A stretch of DNA of 64,000 nucleotides from Clitopilus passeckerianus. Taxonomy: Eukaryota > Basidiomycota > Agaricomycetes > Agaricales > Entolomataceae. A program made the position numbers and the translations under genes. The stretch is from NCBI GenBank assembly GCA_944990035.1, contig CALYLX010000082.1, forward strand, positions 744,001-808,000. Direction: 5' to 3'. Shown one piece after another: positions 41,954 to 54,543 of this stretch (the stretch's first letter is position 1; each line of letters begins with the position of its first letter). The notes beneath the pieces were generated by a model, which did not search any database, had not been told where the DNA came from, and saw only the letters and a program-made list of their open reading frames with translations.

Positions 41954-44900
41954 GTCCTTCTTTTTCTTCTACTACCACTCTTCTTTCCTTTCCCTGGGGA
42001 ATCAGCAAACTTCCTCGAGAATTGGAAATTCGGAGGCAATTTGGAGGATCGCTGGATCTAGTGGCTGCGACCAGAACCTCGCAGAACCGTAAACGACGTG
42101 TATTATGAGCCCTATCTCACCCATTCCAAACTCTATGCCCAGTCTTTTCCGCCGATGGATACTCAAAGAACATTTAAGTGTACGCATCTCCGAGGTGGCC
42201 GAGCCCGCAATCGCAATCCTAGGTCAGCCAAGAGGTCGACGCGCAGCGATCACGGACGCACTCAGAGACCCACACTCAAAGATATCCACACGCCACTGGC
42301 CCACTACCACCACGTTTTACGTTGGCGACGACAAATACAGTATCCACCGACATTTACTAGCGAGGGACAAAGCAGCACTGCCTGCACGCATCACGGTGGC
42401 ACGTATATGTGAGCGCGTGGGCGTTGGGGTGGGCTACTGGCATCTCGTGGATCGTGGATCGTGTGCCGCAATGACCAGTGGTGTGTCCTTGCTTGTGACT
42501 TAGGGGAGTTTTGACCATTTTTGCACATAGGCTAAGCTTCCATGTATTTTGATCGTTTAGACGACTACGTTCATCATCATATCGCACGAAACTGCCACTA
42601 GATCATTGACTGGCTACTGCCGATACGCCGGGATTCCCCAGGCGAATCCTATCCGATTTGAATCCAATACGCACGTAGTTTAACAGACTTTGAAAGCATA
42701 TGCCGCTATATTCATCGCGCAGCTTGATCATCAGGACTGGCATCAGGAATTGCCGGCGCACCTCCATCATCTTGGAATACAAAGACGCCTATAATTATCT
42801 GCATGAAGAGGAATATAGATGAACTATGAGCGCTCCGAGCCTCATCCGAATCTTACCGCTGGAAGCTCCATCTGCGAGGATTGGAGTGTCCGAGTATCCA
42901 GGGAAGGATTTTTCGTTGGAGTGGTTTTACCCGCATGTTGCCGAGGGCTTACTAGTACTGACTGCGGACAAGTATAGGATTCGGAATTGGGGTAGCGGAG
43001 GCGTCGAACTGAGTCCTGGTGGCAAGGCCCTTAGGCTGCAGGAATAGAATCAGACTGACATGTATTAAGTTTGAGTAGGTTGCCGAACGAGATGGCACTG
43101 TAGCTTCGAACGTGAAGGCCGCAACTTGAATATTGATCTGAATACCGTACGTTTCTTTCAAACTGGCTTTGCACTACCGGACGCCGGGTTACAGGCAGCC
43201 TGAATGGATGGAAGTAGTCATCGGATTGCTTCATTTGTTGAGAATAGGTCAACGGTGTCCAAGAAGGGAATCCAATGACTTACCAATTCAGATCATTTCA
43301 CTGTGACTGAGTTTACGATCCTGGTACTTGACCTCTGCATCCTGAAATCGGAGAAAACCCTACTCCGTCTAGAAGACTTTCCGTTCATCCAGTCCTGAGT
43401 TAAAGAGAGTTTATCAATGGATGAAAGACCTGTGACTTGTCAAAGAACCTTTCCACACACCGGAAGTTCCGGAACTTGTCCCTTTGTTAAAGCCAATCCA
43501 ATCCCATGATACGGGCTGGATCGGAGATAACAATTTATCTAGAAACCTGAGGCCCTATGAGGAACAGTAATATGCGGCTTTAAGCAACTCAAAAGAAAGC
43601 CAAGCTCGAGCTCTAAACTTACACGGGAAGAAGACACCGGCCTGTGGTGCGTATAACCGAGATCCGGCCTTTCGTGGCCTTGGATTTAGCAGTAGGATCT
43701 GGACACCGTTGGCAGCAGTCAGTCGCAAATCCGACACTGTTGTCACTTACATTCAGCACCATGCCAGGGTCCAAGCCGTGTAAGTCGTACTTACCTCGAG
43801 TAAAACTTAACCTTGCGTCGAACAAAGTTCAAGTCCTCTATTTTTGTTCTCTTTCTCGATCTTCAGCATGTGGACGAAGCTAAGCAACGAGCCCCTGCAG
43901 AAACCCTGTCGATACACGTCAAGGTGTCAATGCCTGTGAACTGTTCAGCTTGTATAGGACACATCCTCACCCACACATCAACATCACAGCAGATCATTGT
44001 CGCTCTCCAATTCATTGGTCGACCGAATAAAGTCTCAGGCGCTATCTATCGACGATGGTGATGAGTAGATTACTTGGCTGAATTGAATGTCAAGGTTCAT
44101 CTTTACGTGTCCTTGCATGGTTTGTTAGGCGCGTTAGGCGAAATTAAGCCTGAGCTGAAAGACGCTGGGAATCAGAGGGATATGAACGCAAGAGAAGCAG
44201 ACTCGGGGCTCTTGGGTGGAGCATCATACTTGATGAATAGATAGACGCCAGACAGATGTGCTCGATGAGTTCCTGGTTGCGGGGAGACCCAGTTTAGGGT
44301 CTACCTCAATAGAATCAGTCTGCTACGTATCAGATTCGAGAACGAGCATTAAGTCCACTGTGAATAGTGTCGTTAACACGACCCATCGGGCCGATGTTAT
44401 TTGAGCCCGTTAGGTTAGAGTATTTTCGGTAGTCGATGGCCAGCAGACTCCAGTGTCCCCATGAGCTCTCAAGAGGTTCGGATCTGAAGCCAGCTAGTTT
44501 TCCAGGGTATGGAATTGAACCTACAAGAAGTCGGCAGAATCCCAGTTGAATCCCGGTTTGATTCTTTAGGCGCGTCGACGATCCCCCAGATTTAGTTCAA
44601 TACAAGAAGTTATTCCGTCACTCCAGCGCAGTCAAGAGCCGTTTCAATTGAAGAAGCGAGAGTCAACGTGGAGACAACCGGCACCTGCAGCGCGACGCGA
44701 CGCGGTGGCAGACAACGATCAGACGGACACTCTTGGAGTCGCCAGCCTTCTGTCGGAGTAACTTTCGGAGGTTCGGGGGTGTAAACTAACGGAATACGGC
44801 AAATCGTTCCCAGGATGAACAAACTCTAATTGGGATCCCTTCTGCTCCCGACCAGTCTTTTGGAGTCTCCTGCCTTAAAATACTGGGAAAACAATGCAGG

Positions 44901-47675
44901 TTGCCAATGGAGGCATGCATGTATGTTTACCCAACCGACTTCTTGGAGAGATGAGCTGTGACAGTGGTAGTATCGCTCTGATGTACCTCTGTGCTTTCTT
45001 CCAGGTTCTTTCCGCCAAGGTAAGTGCATGAACGAAAGGCTGACCCAAGGATTTTCCAGCCGTTTCGAATTCGGTTGGAGAGAGCTGTTTCTCATCTCTT
45101 CTTGGATTCTAGCCTGATACACTATGTCCGAACACCGGGACTCCGGAGAAATGGCAAACCAGCACAACCCCTATCGAATGCTCTCCTTCATCGCATTCTC
45201 TACTTGGCTATCTCATCCGCACCCCGTCAAAAGATCGCGGTATTGCACAGGTCTGTCTGGAGGTTTCCTTACATGTTATCCGGCAGCATCGTGGTTTGTT
45301 CAGTTGACGTTCATCTTGTAAACAAATCCTCTCGTCCTTCATTTCATCTCCTCTTTGGGAGTGGGCTCCGGCGTCTTTCACATGGTTCTCTATCACCTAC
45401 CCCTCGAGACTATCGCAGGTGTCCAACTGCCGACTACGACGAAGGTATTTGTCGCTTGTCTGATATATTGCATTGTGCCTCAGCGTTCCTAAATATGAAC
45501 CAATGCAGCTCGCGAACTTCCTGCGATCGCCCACTTTACCGGTCTTTCTGACCATGACACTTTCAATGGTTCCTTGGCTTTGACTTGCCGTTGAATTTCC
45601 CTTCTTGTAATCTCTTGCATCTGTCAAGCATTTCACCTGTCGTCAACCCGTTTACTCCTCGAGCAGATCAGCCTGCACACACTGGCAATACAACGGATCA
45701 GAGAGTACATGACCTGTGAGCCCTTAATCTTAGCTCATGTGGCTTTTACACCGGTGAATGGAAGATTCCTCCTGCCGGGATACGTGTTTACTGTCCAACT
45801 TGTGCCATGCTTGATCGGATCTCGTATCTGTGTCAAAGTATAATGAAAGGATTCCAAGCTGCAATGGGGCTGACCTCGGCGCTGTATCACCTCAGTTATA
45901 CAAATGAGAGTTGAGAATACCGCAATCACCGAACTACAATTATACTCGGAGACTTATGGCTACGTATACCACTGTATCTTTCAAACGGCGGCGCCTGTAT
46001 TATGCTGCTAGATAGCCAAATAGCCGAGCCTATGCAACATTATAACAGATGTGAGAAGCCCCTATCTCGTACAGACCACAATACTTCAAATAAAGGTCAG
46101 AACAAGACCGCCGGGCCCACTCTCCATCCTATTCCCTGCAGATGCATAAATCTTAGAGAGGCCAGCCCCACGAGTTAATCAGAATGTTCGACGGCGGTGA
46201 TGGCATAATAGTTGATGAAACATTCCTAGTGTCTATTAAGGCTTCTATAATTGCAACTTTGCTCCTCTTATCAACTTTTAGTGATTCGCTGACGGAACGG
46301 ATAGATTGGATGCGTGTAACGATGTGTGTAACACAGGAGGATTGAGATGAGGATTTTGCCTGAGGACATTTGAAATCCAGGCGTCGTCATTCGTCGGAAA
46401 CAAGGGCTTCTATCAGCTGAGAGAGCAAGCACGCGAACTGAGTAAGCCAAAGGGGTGCCGCAGCCAGGTAATAATACCATAGTCTGTTGGTGTATTCAAC
46501 ACGACTATGCCAAAATTAAACGAATGTAACCGTGCAAGGGTACGAGACTTCAATCAGATGCGTTACATCGTCCTCTTGGCGGCTTTTCAGCTGTTATTTG
46601 CTTAAGCTACGTGATGGTTGATCTCTACCAAGGCATGCTACTCAGCTCCAAAGCTCCACCTAGCTCGAGGTCTTCATGAGGCGTGAGCTCTCAGGATACC
46701 TCACGCACGGCCTCCAACCCATAGCAACAGCAACTTCGCATGCTACATGCTGAACTCCATGTTGGAGATAAGTACCTGGCCGATCCGGCATGGTTGGCCG
46801 TGATCTGTACAAAACCTTCGGATGTCCGAACTGAGGCCACCTTGCGATTTATCATTCTCCCTCACGGAGATACCCTTGCAGATGGGTAGTTTCCCCCGAT
46901 AAACGGGAAAACAATCACCTCCACAGTAAGTATCGTCTTGCCGTGTTTTGCGGGATCTTGGATGTGGTTGGATGTGTCCGCTAAGTCAAAGAGTTGAGAC
47001 TCACGGCCAACGGAGTGTCTCCCTCGGAGCGGTTTCTGTCGATCAGGGCTATGTTTTACGCCACAGAAGACATGTATTTCAACCGGCGGGCAGCACCTGG
47101 TTGACCAGGAAACAAGGACGACCTTGTGACGTTGCGTCGAATGTCAGTGGAGTCATTGCAGCAGCCTCAGGAGCATCATCCCGTCTCCGCCATCGTGTGT
47201 CGCAGACCTCTTCCAGCATCGCCACCAGGTCCCAGGGCGCATTGATGCGCAATTGCCATGTTACCGCTTATGGTAAGTCCGATACCGACATGACCATAAT
47301 CCTGTCTCCAGTTGCGGGTTTTAAGACTGCCTTCGACGCCGACTTTGCCCACTTGCTCTGGCGCTTGTTGCACTGACACATTATGTGTTGATTTTGAGAG
47401 CAGCCCGAGGTGTGTATCTAGAATGGTCGCAAAGTTACACATGAATCCCAGGATTCATTTAGGCACGATGAAATCAGGAGAACACCCTGCTGGCATGAAA
47501 GGATATAACCGAGATCTTTCAAGTAGTTTATCCTCACGATCTTGGGTAGTTTGACCCGACATACGGATACCGTGGTATTCGTCAGAGAGAAGGCTGGACA
47601 TCTTTGGACTGACCTTAGACACGTATCAAGATAAATTCCGTTCTAATACTAGTGTTATCCTCATAGGATGAGTGA

Positions 47676-47705
47676 CATACGATATGTTACCATACGATAT
47701 GTTAC
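47676..47705 (+). repeat. Perfect tandem 15-mer, two copies
   Basis: CATACGATATGTTAC occurs twice in direct succession. Confidence 0.8.
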
Positions 47706-50700
47706 CATGCTTTAAAATGCTGCAACGGGTTAAGAGGCAATAAACAATAATTACAAGAACCGAAATATATGGTCTACCCGCCTCCAAGCAGAATGTCTAC
47801 CACGCATGAGAAAAGAAGGAGAATCCGTCCGAGTTTCAATCGAGCTGACTGTCAACTATGTAAACACTCCTCGGATCCGGTATTCGTCCCTTTTCATAAT
47901 AGCGGCATGTTTAGAAGGTCCCAGACTGGACATGAGGGCCTTAGAGGTGAAGGGAATGTCAGGATTAACTCGAAAAGGGGGCCTTGGGCAAACGATAATA
48001 TGCGATCATCATGGAATTCTAAAGGCACCCTCGGTGATCCACCCGGCTCATCTAGCCGATGCTGCGACAGAACCTTACACCATGACGTAGATTGACAATG
48101 TTTGTGCTCTTTCTACGGCAAGCATTGCGTCTGGATAGGCTTGTAAGAAATTTTCCATGTCGTTGTCAATTGGGTGTAGGCCTAATTCCGTGGATAGAGT
48201 CAATCTGTGGTGTATTGACACTCAAATGATTTGGTACAAACAAGGAGACGCGCAAAGATATCTTTGAATCAATGTTCATTTCATTGCGGAAATGTCCTCT
48301 CAATCACCGTCATCCATTACGAGAGAAGTAGAGTAGAGTACAGTATACGCTACCGGACTTGTGGCGTTAGTAGCCTATGTGGAGTACCGCTTGCCAGGTG
48401 AAATCAGAAGTTCGATTCGTCTAAACAGTGCTTTCGGATGCAAAAATCTGCATCGAACATCCCCCGCTTTGTTCTCATGCATGATTACACTAGTCCAGAC
48501 ATTTGAGAGGATCAGTCACGAGTTGTGGATTCGACAGCAACTGGTACGCTGGGAAAACATTATTGGCTTAAGAGTATCATGGCCTTTGCGGAGTGAAGCG
48601 ACGCGAGCTTCATTCCATGACTGGAAGCGGATTGTGCATCCGGTCGTGCGGACGGAAGCTTTCGCTTCGACAGACAGTCGGATCTTGAAGGCGAAAGGCA
48701 AAATGTTCAAGCCGATGACCTTAGGAGGCTGTCAGTAAACCCAAGCGTATAATGTCCAAGTAATCGCAAGACAACCGAGTTCACTGGGATTTACTGGAAC
48801 CACTAGATCTTAAATAGCTGACAGAACCCAACCATTGGATGCCAGCTCATATGGAGGTGATGAAAAGTGAAGACGACACCGAGAAAGAGGATTTCTGACA
48901 GCGTATGGTAGATTTTGACTTGCGCAGCAATTGAAGACGCCAACATGTTATTCCTTCGTTAGTTCCCTCCAAAAATATCTCGAGCTAAAGCGAAATAACT
49001 CAAATTGTGAAATTCTTCAGGTGTCTTCGTTGGGGTCGACGATAAGATCGGACAGAAGGTTTAAGAACGCTTCTTACCTCCTGATATTATCAAGCAGAAG
49101 GACAGCAGCCAATGACGAGGACGTGTGTGAACTCCGTTCACCGGCTTATACTATTGATTGGCGTCGTGCTGCTCAGATGTTCAGTAGATGAATGGTCGCG
49201 TCAGGAAATCCTGAAGGATCAAGTCACTAATCCTTTCTCGGATATTTTTTATTTCCAGTTCGAAGCGGATATAGATTGACACTGGACAGAAGTGGACAGA
49301 CAGACTAGATTGGGAGCAAGTGCTCGAAGGATTGGCGCATCCAGGTTAGTTTAATGACCCTAGTTGGAGAAACACCGGCATTCCGACGGCGTCAAGCAGA
49401 GTAAGAATCAGGGGGTATGCGGTCCCTAGCCAAAAGATTCCGAAATTCCAGGTCGACCAGCTGAGTAGTCCTCGTCCAATCGCGAGAAATAGACTCTGAG
49501 AGCACGACCCACACAGAAAGTTCCTATCAAGGTCCTCGAAAGCCAGGTGACGTCAGGAACAGTCGTCTAAGTATGATATGTCAAGAAACGACATCGCGTC
49601 TCGTGGTCTATTCTAACGCACCCGCCGGCCTAGAACTACACGAGGGCAGTACCGAGTTAGTGCGTGACTCGGCCCCGCGATCTTGAGTCTCAACAGGTCG
49701 TCGCCAGGGTACACATGAGCAGAGTAGGGGTTTGAGTTTTGTTGCTTTCTCAACGACAGGCGGTGGACTGACGCCGCATGCCAGTGAAGATATCATCAAT
49801 ATACAGCGAAAGGTCGCAATATGGTGGAAGTGGAGTGGGAGCTCCCGTGGGATTGCACGGCAATTGCCTTGGACGCATGCTGTCTGATCTCTATCGAGCA
49901 AACGGTTCTCCAAGCTCGTTGAAATGTTCAGGATTCTGGGAACGTGATATCTTCCGAAATTGCAAATTTGTTCTAAAGGTCGTGTTGCTCTCGCTAGCTT
50001 TAGAGTCCAAGTTTCTCATAGGTCGGCATCGATAAGAAATTTTGCATCACAGTGATGTCAGTTTAATCGACACGAGTTCGCAAATCGACAGGGCAGCAAT
50101 ACCTCGTCCTTGGACAGGGAGGGTCCCGTCTGAGTAAATTGAAAGGGATTGACGCCCATATTGACATTGTGATCCGGCCATTGGTTACAGAGGCTCTTCG
50201 AAGTCTAAAGCCACACATCGTTTCAGATGTAATCCTGCAAAGAGCTTTCGGAAGGTAAGCATGCGAGCTCAAAGCCATCTTCAGGGTGCCTCCCGAGATC
50301 ATGATGCAGACAATGGGGTCAACCTAACTGGATGCAAATACCAGTGCAGATTGAAGTACTGAGTTAAGGTGGCCTCGTAGACCCTTCATTCCCTTCAGAG
50401 TACTGGAAAAGGCGATTGTAGATTTAGATGTTGAGTTTACGTGTTCGTTTTTCTAAGGCGTTTGCGAGCATACCTTGTACATCGCAGAATTCCATCAGAG
50501 AAACGGGACTACCCATGATGCAGGACTTACGGCTATAAACCGCCCACTTCATCCCGGGCGCAGTTCATAAACACCCTATGGGGAGCGCTAATTTTGGGGA
50601 CCATTTAAACGTCGTGCACACTACATCAAGGAAAATAAAGAGAAATCAAGGAGAATTTTCTTTTGTCACATCAGCTTCACAAGTTGCAATCGATGAATCA

Positions 50701-52421
50701 GTCAATCATCGATAATAAACTGGACTGTCTAGACTGGAGTCTCGTTTCAATGTTTTCAAGCGGCTCTTAATTTGACCCTTAGCTTAATGAATGCTTCCTT
50801 TGTCCGGAGTCTCGAACCCCTCTAACCTCCCAGCTGTCGCAAGTTCGAAAACTCCTGTGGTCCAAATTGGTGGTTCACCGGACCGTGAATTCTCACGGGT
50901 TTGATTGCTTCATTTGGGCAAACGCGCCTCCAGATCCCAGGATTTGATGGGATTTCTTCGCTGCACAGCTCTTTTCGAGCTGCGGGATTTCTCACATCCA
51001 CCACACGTGGAACTCGTTTGCGGAAACCGCATGAACATGCTCGTCCTGCAGACAGATAGACATAATCTCGGAAGGCAAAGAATCCCTTCTCCCTTCACGA
51101 AGTTGGCACACCTGTGCGCCATGATTGGGCTCCGTATCCTTGTCCCTCGGTTCGACTCTTTAATACTCTTGTTTGCCTTTCACCATGAATTGCAGCTCGA
51201 CTGTACCATCACATGAACAATAACATGTCCAGTCGCATTGCTTCTTGGCCGATGCCGCACCAGGATCACTGAATCCTAACAAATCAACTTTGCCCCCTGA
51301 ACTGCTTTCTGTTGGCTGCGAATGCTATGATTCGGAATGTAAACGCCGCCTTCGAAGCAGAACCTGTCAAATACTCCATCTAACGCCACTTCAGCATGTT
51401 TTCTGTCGGTGTTCCTTGGGCGCCTACTTTGATTGCACCAAATCAAGGTTGGACAGCCCGGAATGAATGTTAAAGAAGCTGATGAGCGCGCCTGCTTATG
51501 CCCTCAATCCGTGGAGAATGTCAATTTTGACATATGTCCGAACGGAGGTTCTCCTTCCTCCGACATCTCTGTCAGCGCGGTATCCGTGGAATGAAGTCTG
51601 CCTGTGGACTAATGCTGTTAAACCTCCAAGGCACTGACACAAATACCCAGTTTGCATTCGCTTTGTGAAGATTTCCTTGGGCTGAATTTTTGGCTGGACG
51701 TACAAACCAATCGCACAAACGCCACCAAGAACGCCAGAACGAATGGCCCTGCCCATTTACTTCCGTCCACTTCGTTTACAGGTCACCTTTGTCGAATTGT
51801 TGTGACATAACCAATGCTCGCTTGGCTCGAATTAAATTCCTTATGCTTATGCTTATAACCTAATACGGCAAGACTGTGGCGTTTGGTTGCAACGTAGCAC
51901 CCTCTGCTAGCACGGTCCAGCGAGAGGTTGTTCAGACCACCAATGTTCGTCCCTGTTGAACGGATTCACCGTCAATAGCCCTAAGGGTTTAAAAACTGGC
52001 TTGCTGGGAAGTGATTTTCCGCGACTCGACTGGTGGCTTGAAAGAGAACGCGTATAGTAGACCTGCTCGCCATTCTACACTATCTCGTGTCCACCTTGTT
52101 TCCTGGGTCTCTATCTCAGGTCTCAGGCTCAGATGGTCAGGAAATATGGACTACATGACTGACGTCATACAGTACGGGTTATCTTCCAAGGCTTTCACTG
52201 CCTTAGCGAAGGTATCCCGGTCTTTGCAAGGAATTGTACCCTCACACCATCCCAGGCGTTGAGTCGTTGAGTCAATACAATTGATCTAAAATCGTCACGG
52301 AACCTATGCAATCACCAACGTTCAAAAGAAGTGGTTAGCGATCAGCATTCTGAAAGTCATAAATGATCATGGACTTGTCGCGGACATTCACATTTGATAT
52401 ATCGAGAAAAACATGCATATC

Positions 52422-54338
52422 CTACGTCGAATGGGTGAAAGACGTCGCAGGCACTATGAGCTGGGTATTCGTGGGTGAATTGAGGTAGTGGAGAACACGA
52501 GCCACCGATCTGACTGCTTCGCGGACCGCCTCCTTCTGATTATCTGGCACTCTAGGCAAGGCCTGTTTCTCGACATGGTCGAGATTCCACCTTCTGAGTT
52601 GGTCTCGGATGCGGTCCTTGTAGATCTTGACCTTCGCAGTCACAGGATAATGGGGAGATTGCAGGTATGCATCAACGGCATGGATTGTGATCTGCTCTGG
52701 CGACGCGGGAATCTGGAACATTGGCCAGGGGAAGTCCCTCCAACGGAGCTGCGGTTTAGAGCCTACCGTAGCCCACAGACGCCCATGACTCTCGTAAACA
52801 GTGAAATGACTATTGATGGTCGGCATTCCGCCATCTTCACGAGCCTGCGGGTGCGATTTCGACAGCTCCTGTTCTTCACGAAATCGCGCCAGCTGCTTGC
52901 GGACCGGCCCTTTCTGGATATCCTGCCCGTCAATGCCTTTGCCATCTCCTTGACCATGCCCGCCGAAGGTCGATGGGTAGGAAGAGGCAGGGGTTCGCGA
53001 GGCCGATTGAGGAGTGGGCTGCAATGTACCCCCGTATTTGTTGGGTTTCGAAGCCCAGTGAGTGCCACTAGTAGGATGGAGTGAACTGGAGCCTTGTGCA
53101 CCGCCGAGATGATGCTCGTGTTCCTTTGCCTGCAGGTCGATCTGCTCCCCCTGGCTTCTGTGTCCTTTGTGTTGGTATTGCCTCGCTTGCTCCACGTGCC
53201 TTCGCCACGAAATCCCATCCGTCCTCTTCTCCTGCGGCGCCGTGCTAAGCAACAGGTCGTGGTTGCGACGGGGATTATCTTCTTTACTGTGCGGGTTTTC
53301 ATGGCAGAGGACCACTCCCATTCCTCGTCGGGTCGCTGCGTCCTTCCTCCGTTTCGCCGCTTCGTCTGACATCCAGCATCGTCCTCCCCCTCGTTTCTGG
53401 GCCTCTTCCTCAGCACGCCGCGGTTCCTCCCCCCATCGGCGAGCTTCCTCTTCTTTCCTCCTTTCCTCCTCCTCCTTCCTCTCAAACTCCCGTGCTTTCT
53501 TTGGTTCTTCGTGCTCTCTCCTCTTAGCTCCCAAGAGTTGTTCTTGGAGTTCCTCTGTTGCTTTGGAATCGTCTTCTTCCTGCTGTTCAAGGCGTAATCG
53601 TTCCTCCTCCTTCCACTGAGGTTCTTCAGCCAGCCGGATTTCATCCTCTTTCCTGAAACTGCGGCCACCAAATGATGATGCTGACCTGTAAGAAGAGGGG
53701 ACCCAAGCAGCTTCCAAGTCAAAGCCGTCAACTTTGCGGCGACGGATTTCCACCTCCCGTTTCCTGAATTCTTCTTGCTGAAGATTGCGACTCTTCGCAA
53801 GATCAGACTGAAGACGTTGGAACTCCTCCGCTCTCCGGCGAAGGTCTTCCTCACGCTCCCGGGCTCGTTGTCGAGCCTGCTCTTCCTTCCACCTTGGTTC
53901 TTCCTCCTCCTCCCTGTTGAGCTCCTTGACATTCCTTACTCCCTGTTCCTTCTTTTTAGCCTCCTGCTCTTTCCGTTTAAACTCTTCCTCCTTCCGCCGT
54001 GTCTCTTCTTTACTCTTAGCTTCCATTCTCCATTGCTCCTCCTTCCTTCGTGCCTCTCCCTCCTTTTGCCGAATCATTTCCTCTTTCCAGCGGAGCTCTT
54101 CTTCTTTCCTCTGAGCTTCCTCCTGATCTTTCCCATGGTCTACTTCCTCTTCCCTGCGTTGTTGATGTTCTCCTCTTTGGTCTTGGCTAGGGGAAGTCCG
54201 GCGAGTGTTCCAGCGGCCGATGACGGGTGAAGGGCCCGACTCCTCCTCTGTATCAGTAACGGTATCGCCATTGCTAGACCCTGGGGGAGGCCTGGGAGGC
54301 ATAGGAGATTTCACCCTGGATGATGGGGTAGTGGGCAT
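52422..54338 (-). CDS. 5'-truncated paralogue of the coiled-coil HPD protein, HPD motif lost
   Basis: Minus-strand frame of 638 residues from the first ATG at 54338 (MPTTPSSRVK). The frame and the homology to the large gene at 58166-62840 continue upstream to about 54476 without any ATG. The order is: Ser/Pro part with EEESGPSPVIGRWNTRRTS, a long Glu/Lys/Arg coiled coil (about residues 70-380), a Gly/Ser/Pro part, and a conserved C-terminus. The C-terminus has ESHGRLWATVGSKPQLRWRD, FPWPMFQIPASPEQIT and YLQSPHYP. Where the large gene has R-R-W-H-P-D-R-F, this copy has R-R-W-N-L-D-H-V, so the HPD triad is gone. Only about 70 bases separate the frame's upstream end from the preceding ULD gene, so an own promoter is doubtful. 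It may be a transcribed duplicate under decay, or a repurposed form. Confidence 0.6.
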   Translation of the reverse strand: MPTTPSSRVKSPMPPRPPPGSSNGDTVTDTEEESGPSPVIGRWNTRRTSPSQDQRGEHQQRREEEVDHGKDQEEAQRKEEELRWKEEMIRQKEGEARRKEEQWRMEAKSKEETRRKEEEFKRKEQEAKKKEQGVRNVKELNREEEEEPRWKEEQARQRAREREEDLRRRAEEFQRLQSDLAKSRNLQQEEFRKREVEIRRRKVDGFDLEAAWVPSSYRSASSFGGRSFRKEDEIRLAEEPQWKEEERLRLEQQEEDDSKATEELQEQLLGAKRREHEEPKKAREFERKEEEERRKEEEARRWGEEPRRAEEEAQKRGGGRCWMSDEAAKRRKDAATRRGMGVVLCHENPHSKEDNPRRNHDLLLSTAPQEKRTDGISWRRHVEQARQYQHKGHRSQGEQIDLQAKEHEHHLGGAQGSSSLHPTSGTHWASKPNKYGGTLQPTPQSASRTPASSYPSTFGGHGQGDGKGIDGQDIQKGPVRKQLARFREEQELSKSHPQAREDGGMPTINSHFTVYESHGRLWATVGSKPQLRWRDFPWPMFQIPASPEQITIHAVDAYLQSPHYPVTAKVKIYKDRIRDQLRRWNLDHVEKQALPRVPDNQKEAVREAVRSVARVLHYLNSPTNTQLIVPATSFTHST

Positions 54339-54543
54339 AATGTGCACCCCACTCGATTGGGAATACCTCTTAGGGAGACTTGGGTATGGTTGAGTGCGAC
54401 GAAGCTCCGCACGGGTGTCGAAGTTTCGTGTACCAGGGGAACCTGGGATGGCTACGATCGAGTAGAACCGAAACACTGGCTGTTCGCCCCGGTCAGAACC
54501 ACCCCTAAATAGATCGAGAATGATAGTGATAAACCGGCCAGTG

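Larger units (their letters stand above)
39330..52421. other. 13-kb stretch without supported genes
   Basis: Scanned on both strands for long frames, paralogues, splice-linked motifs and transposase or reverse-transcriptase signatures, and none is convincing. Frames are short, with frequent stops in all phases. It holds a few small diverged repeats, listed separately, and a fragment near 42105-42460 with weak BTB-like text. It may be a decayed duplication or transposon field, or it may hold non-coding RNA genes I cannot see. Confidence 0.4.

Noticed and set aside
44480..44530. Minus-strand GGTTCAATTCC resembling a tRNA B box
   Set aside because: The flanking bases do not form a T stem and no A box or acceptor stem is present.
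45024..45551. 175-codon forward frame in the gene-poor block
   Set aside because: Overlaps competing frames of similar length, has no motif or splice support and an unremarkable composition, so a chance frame is likely.
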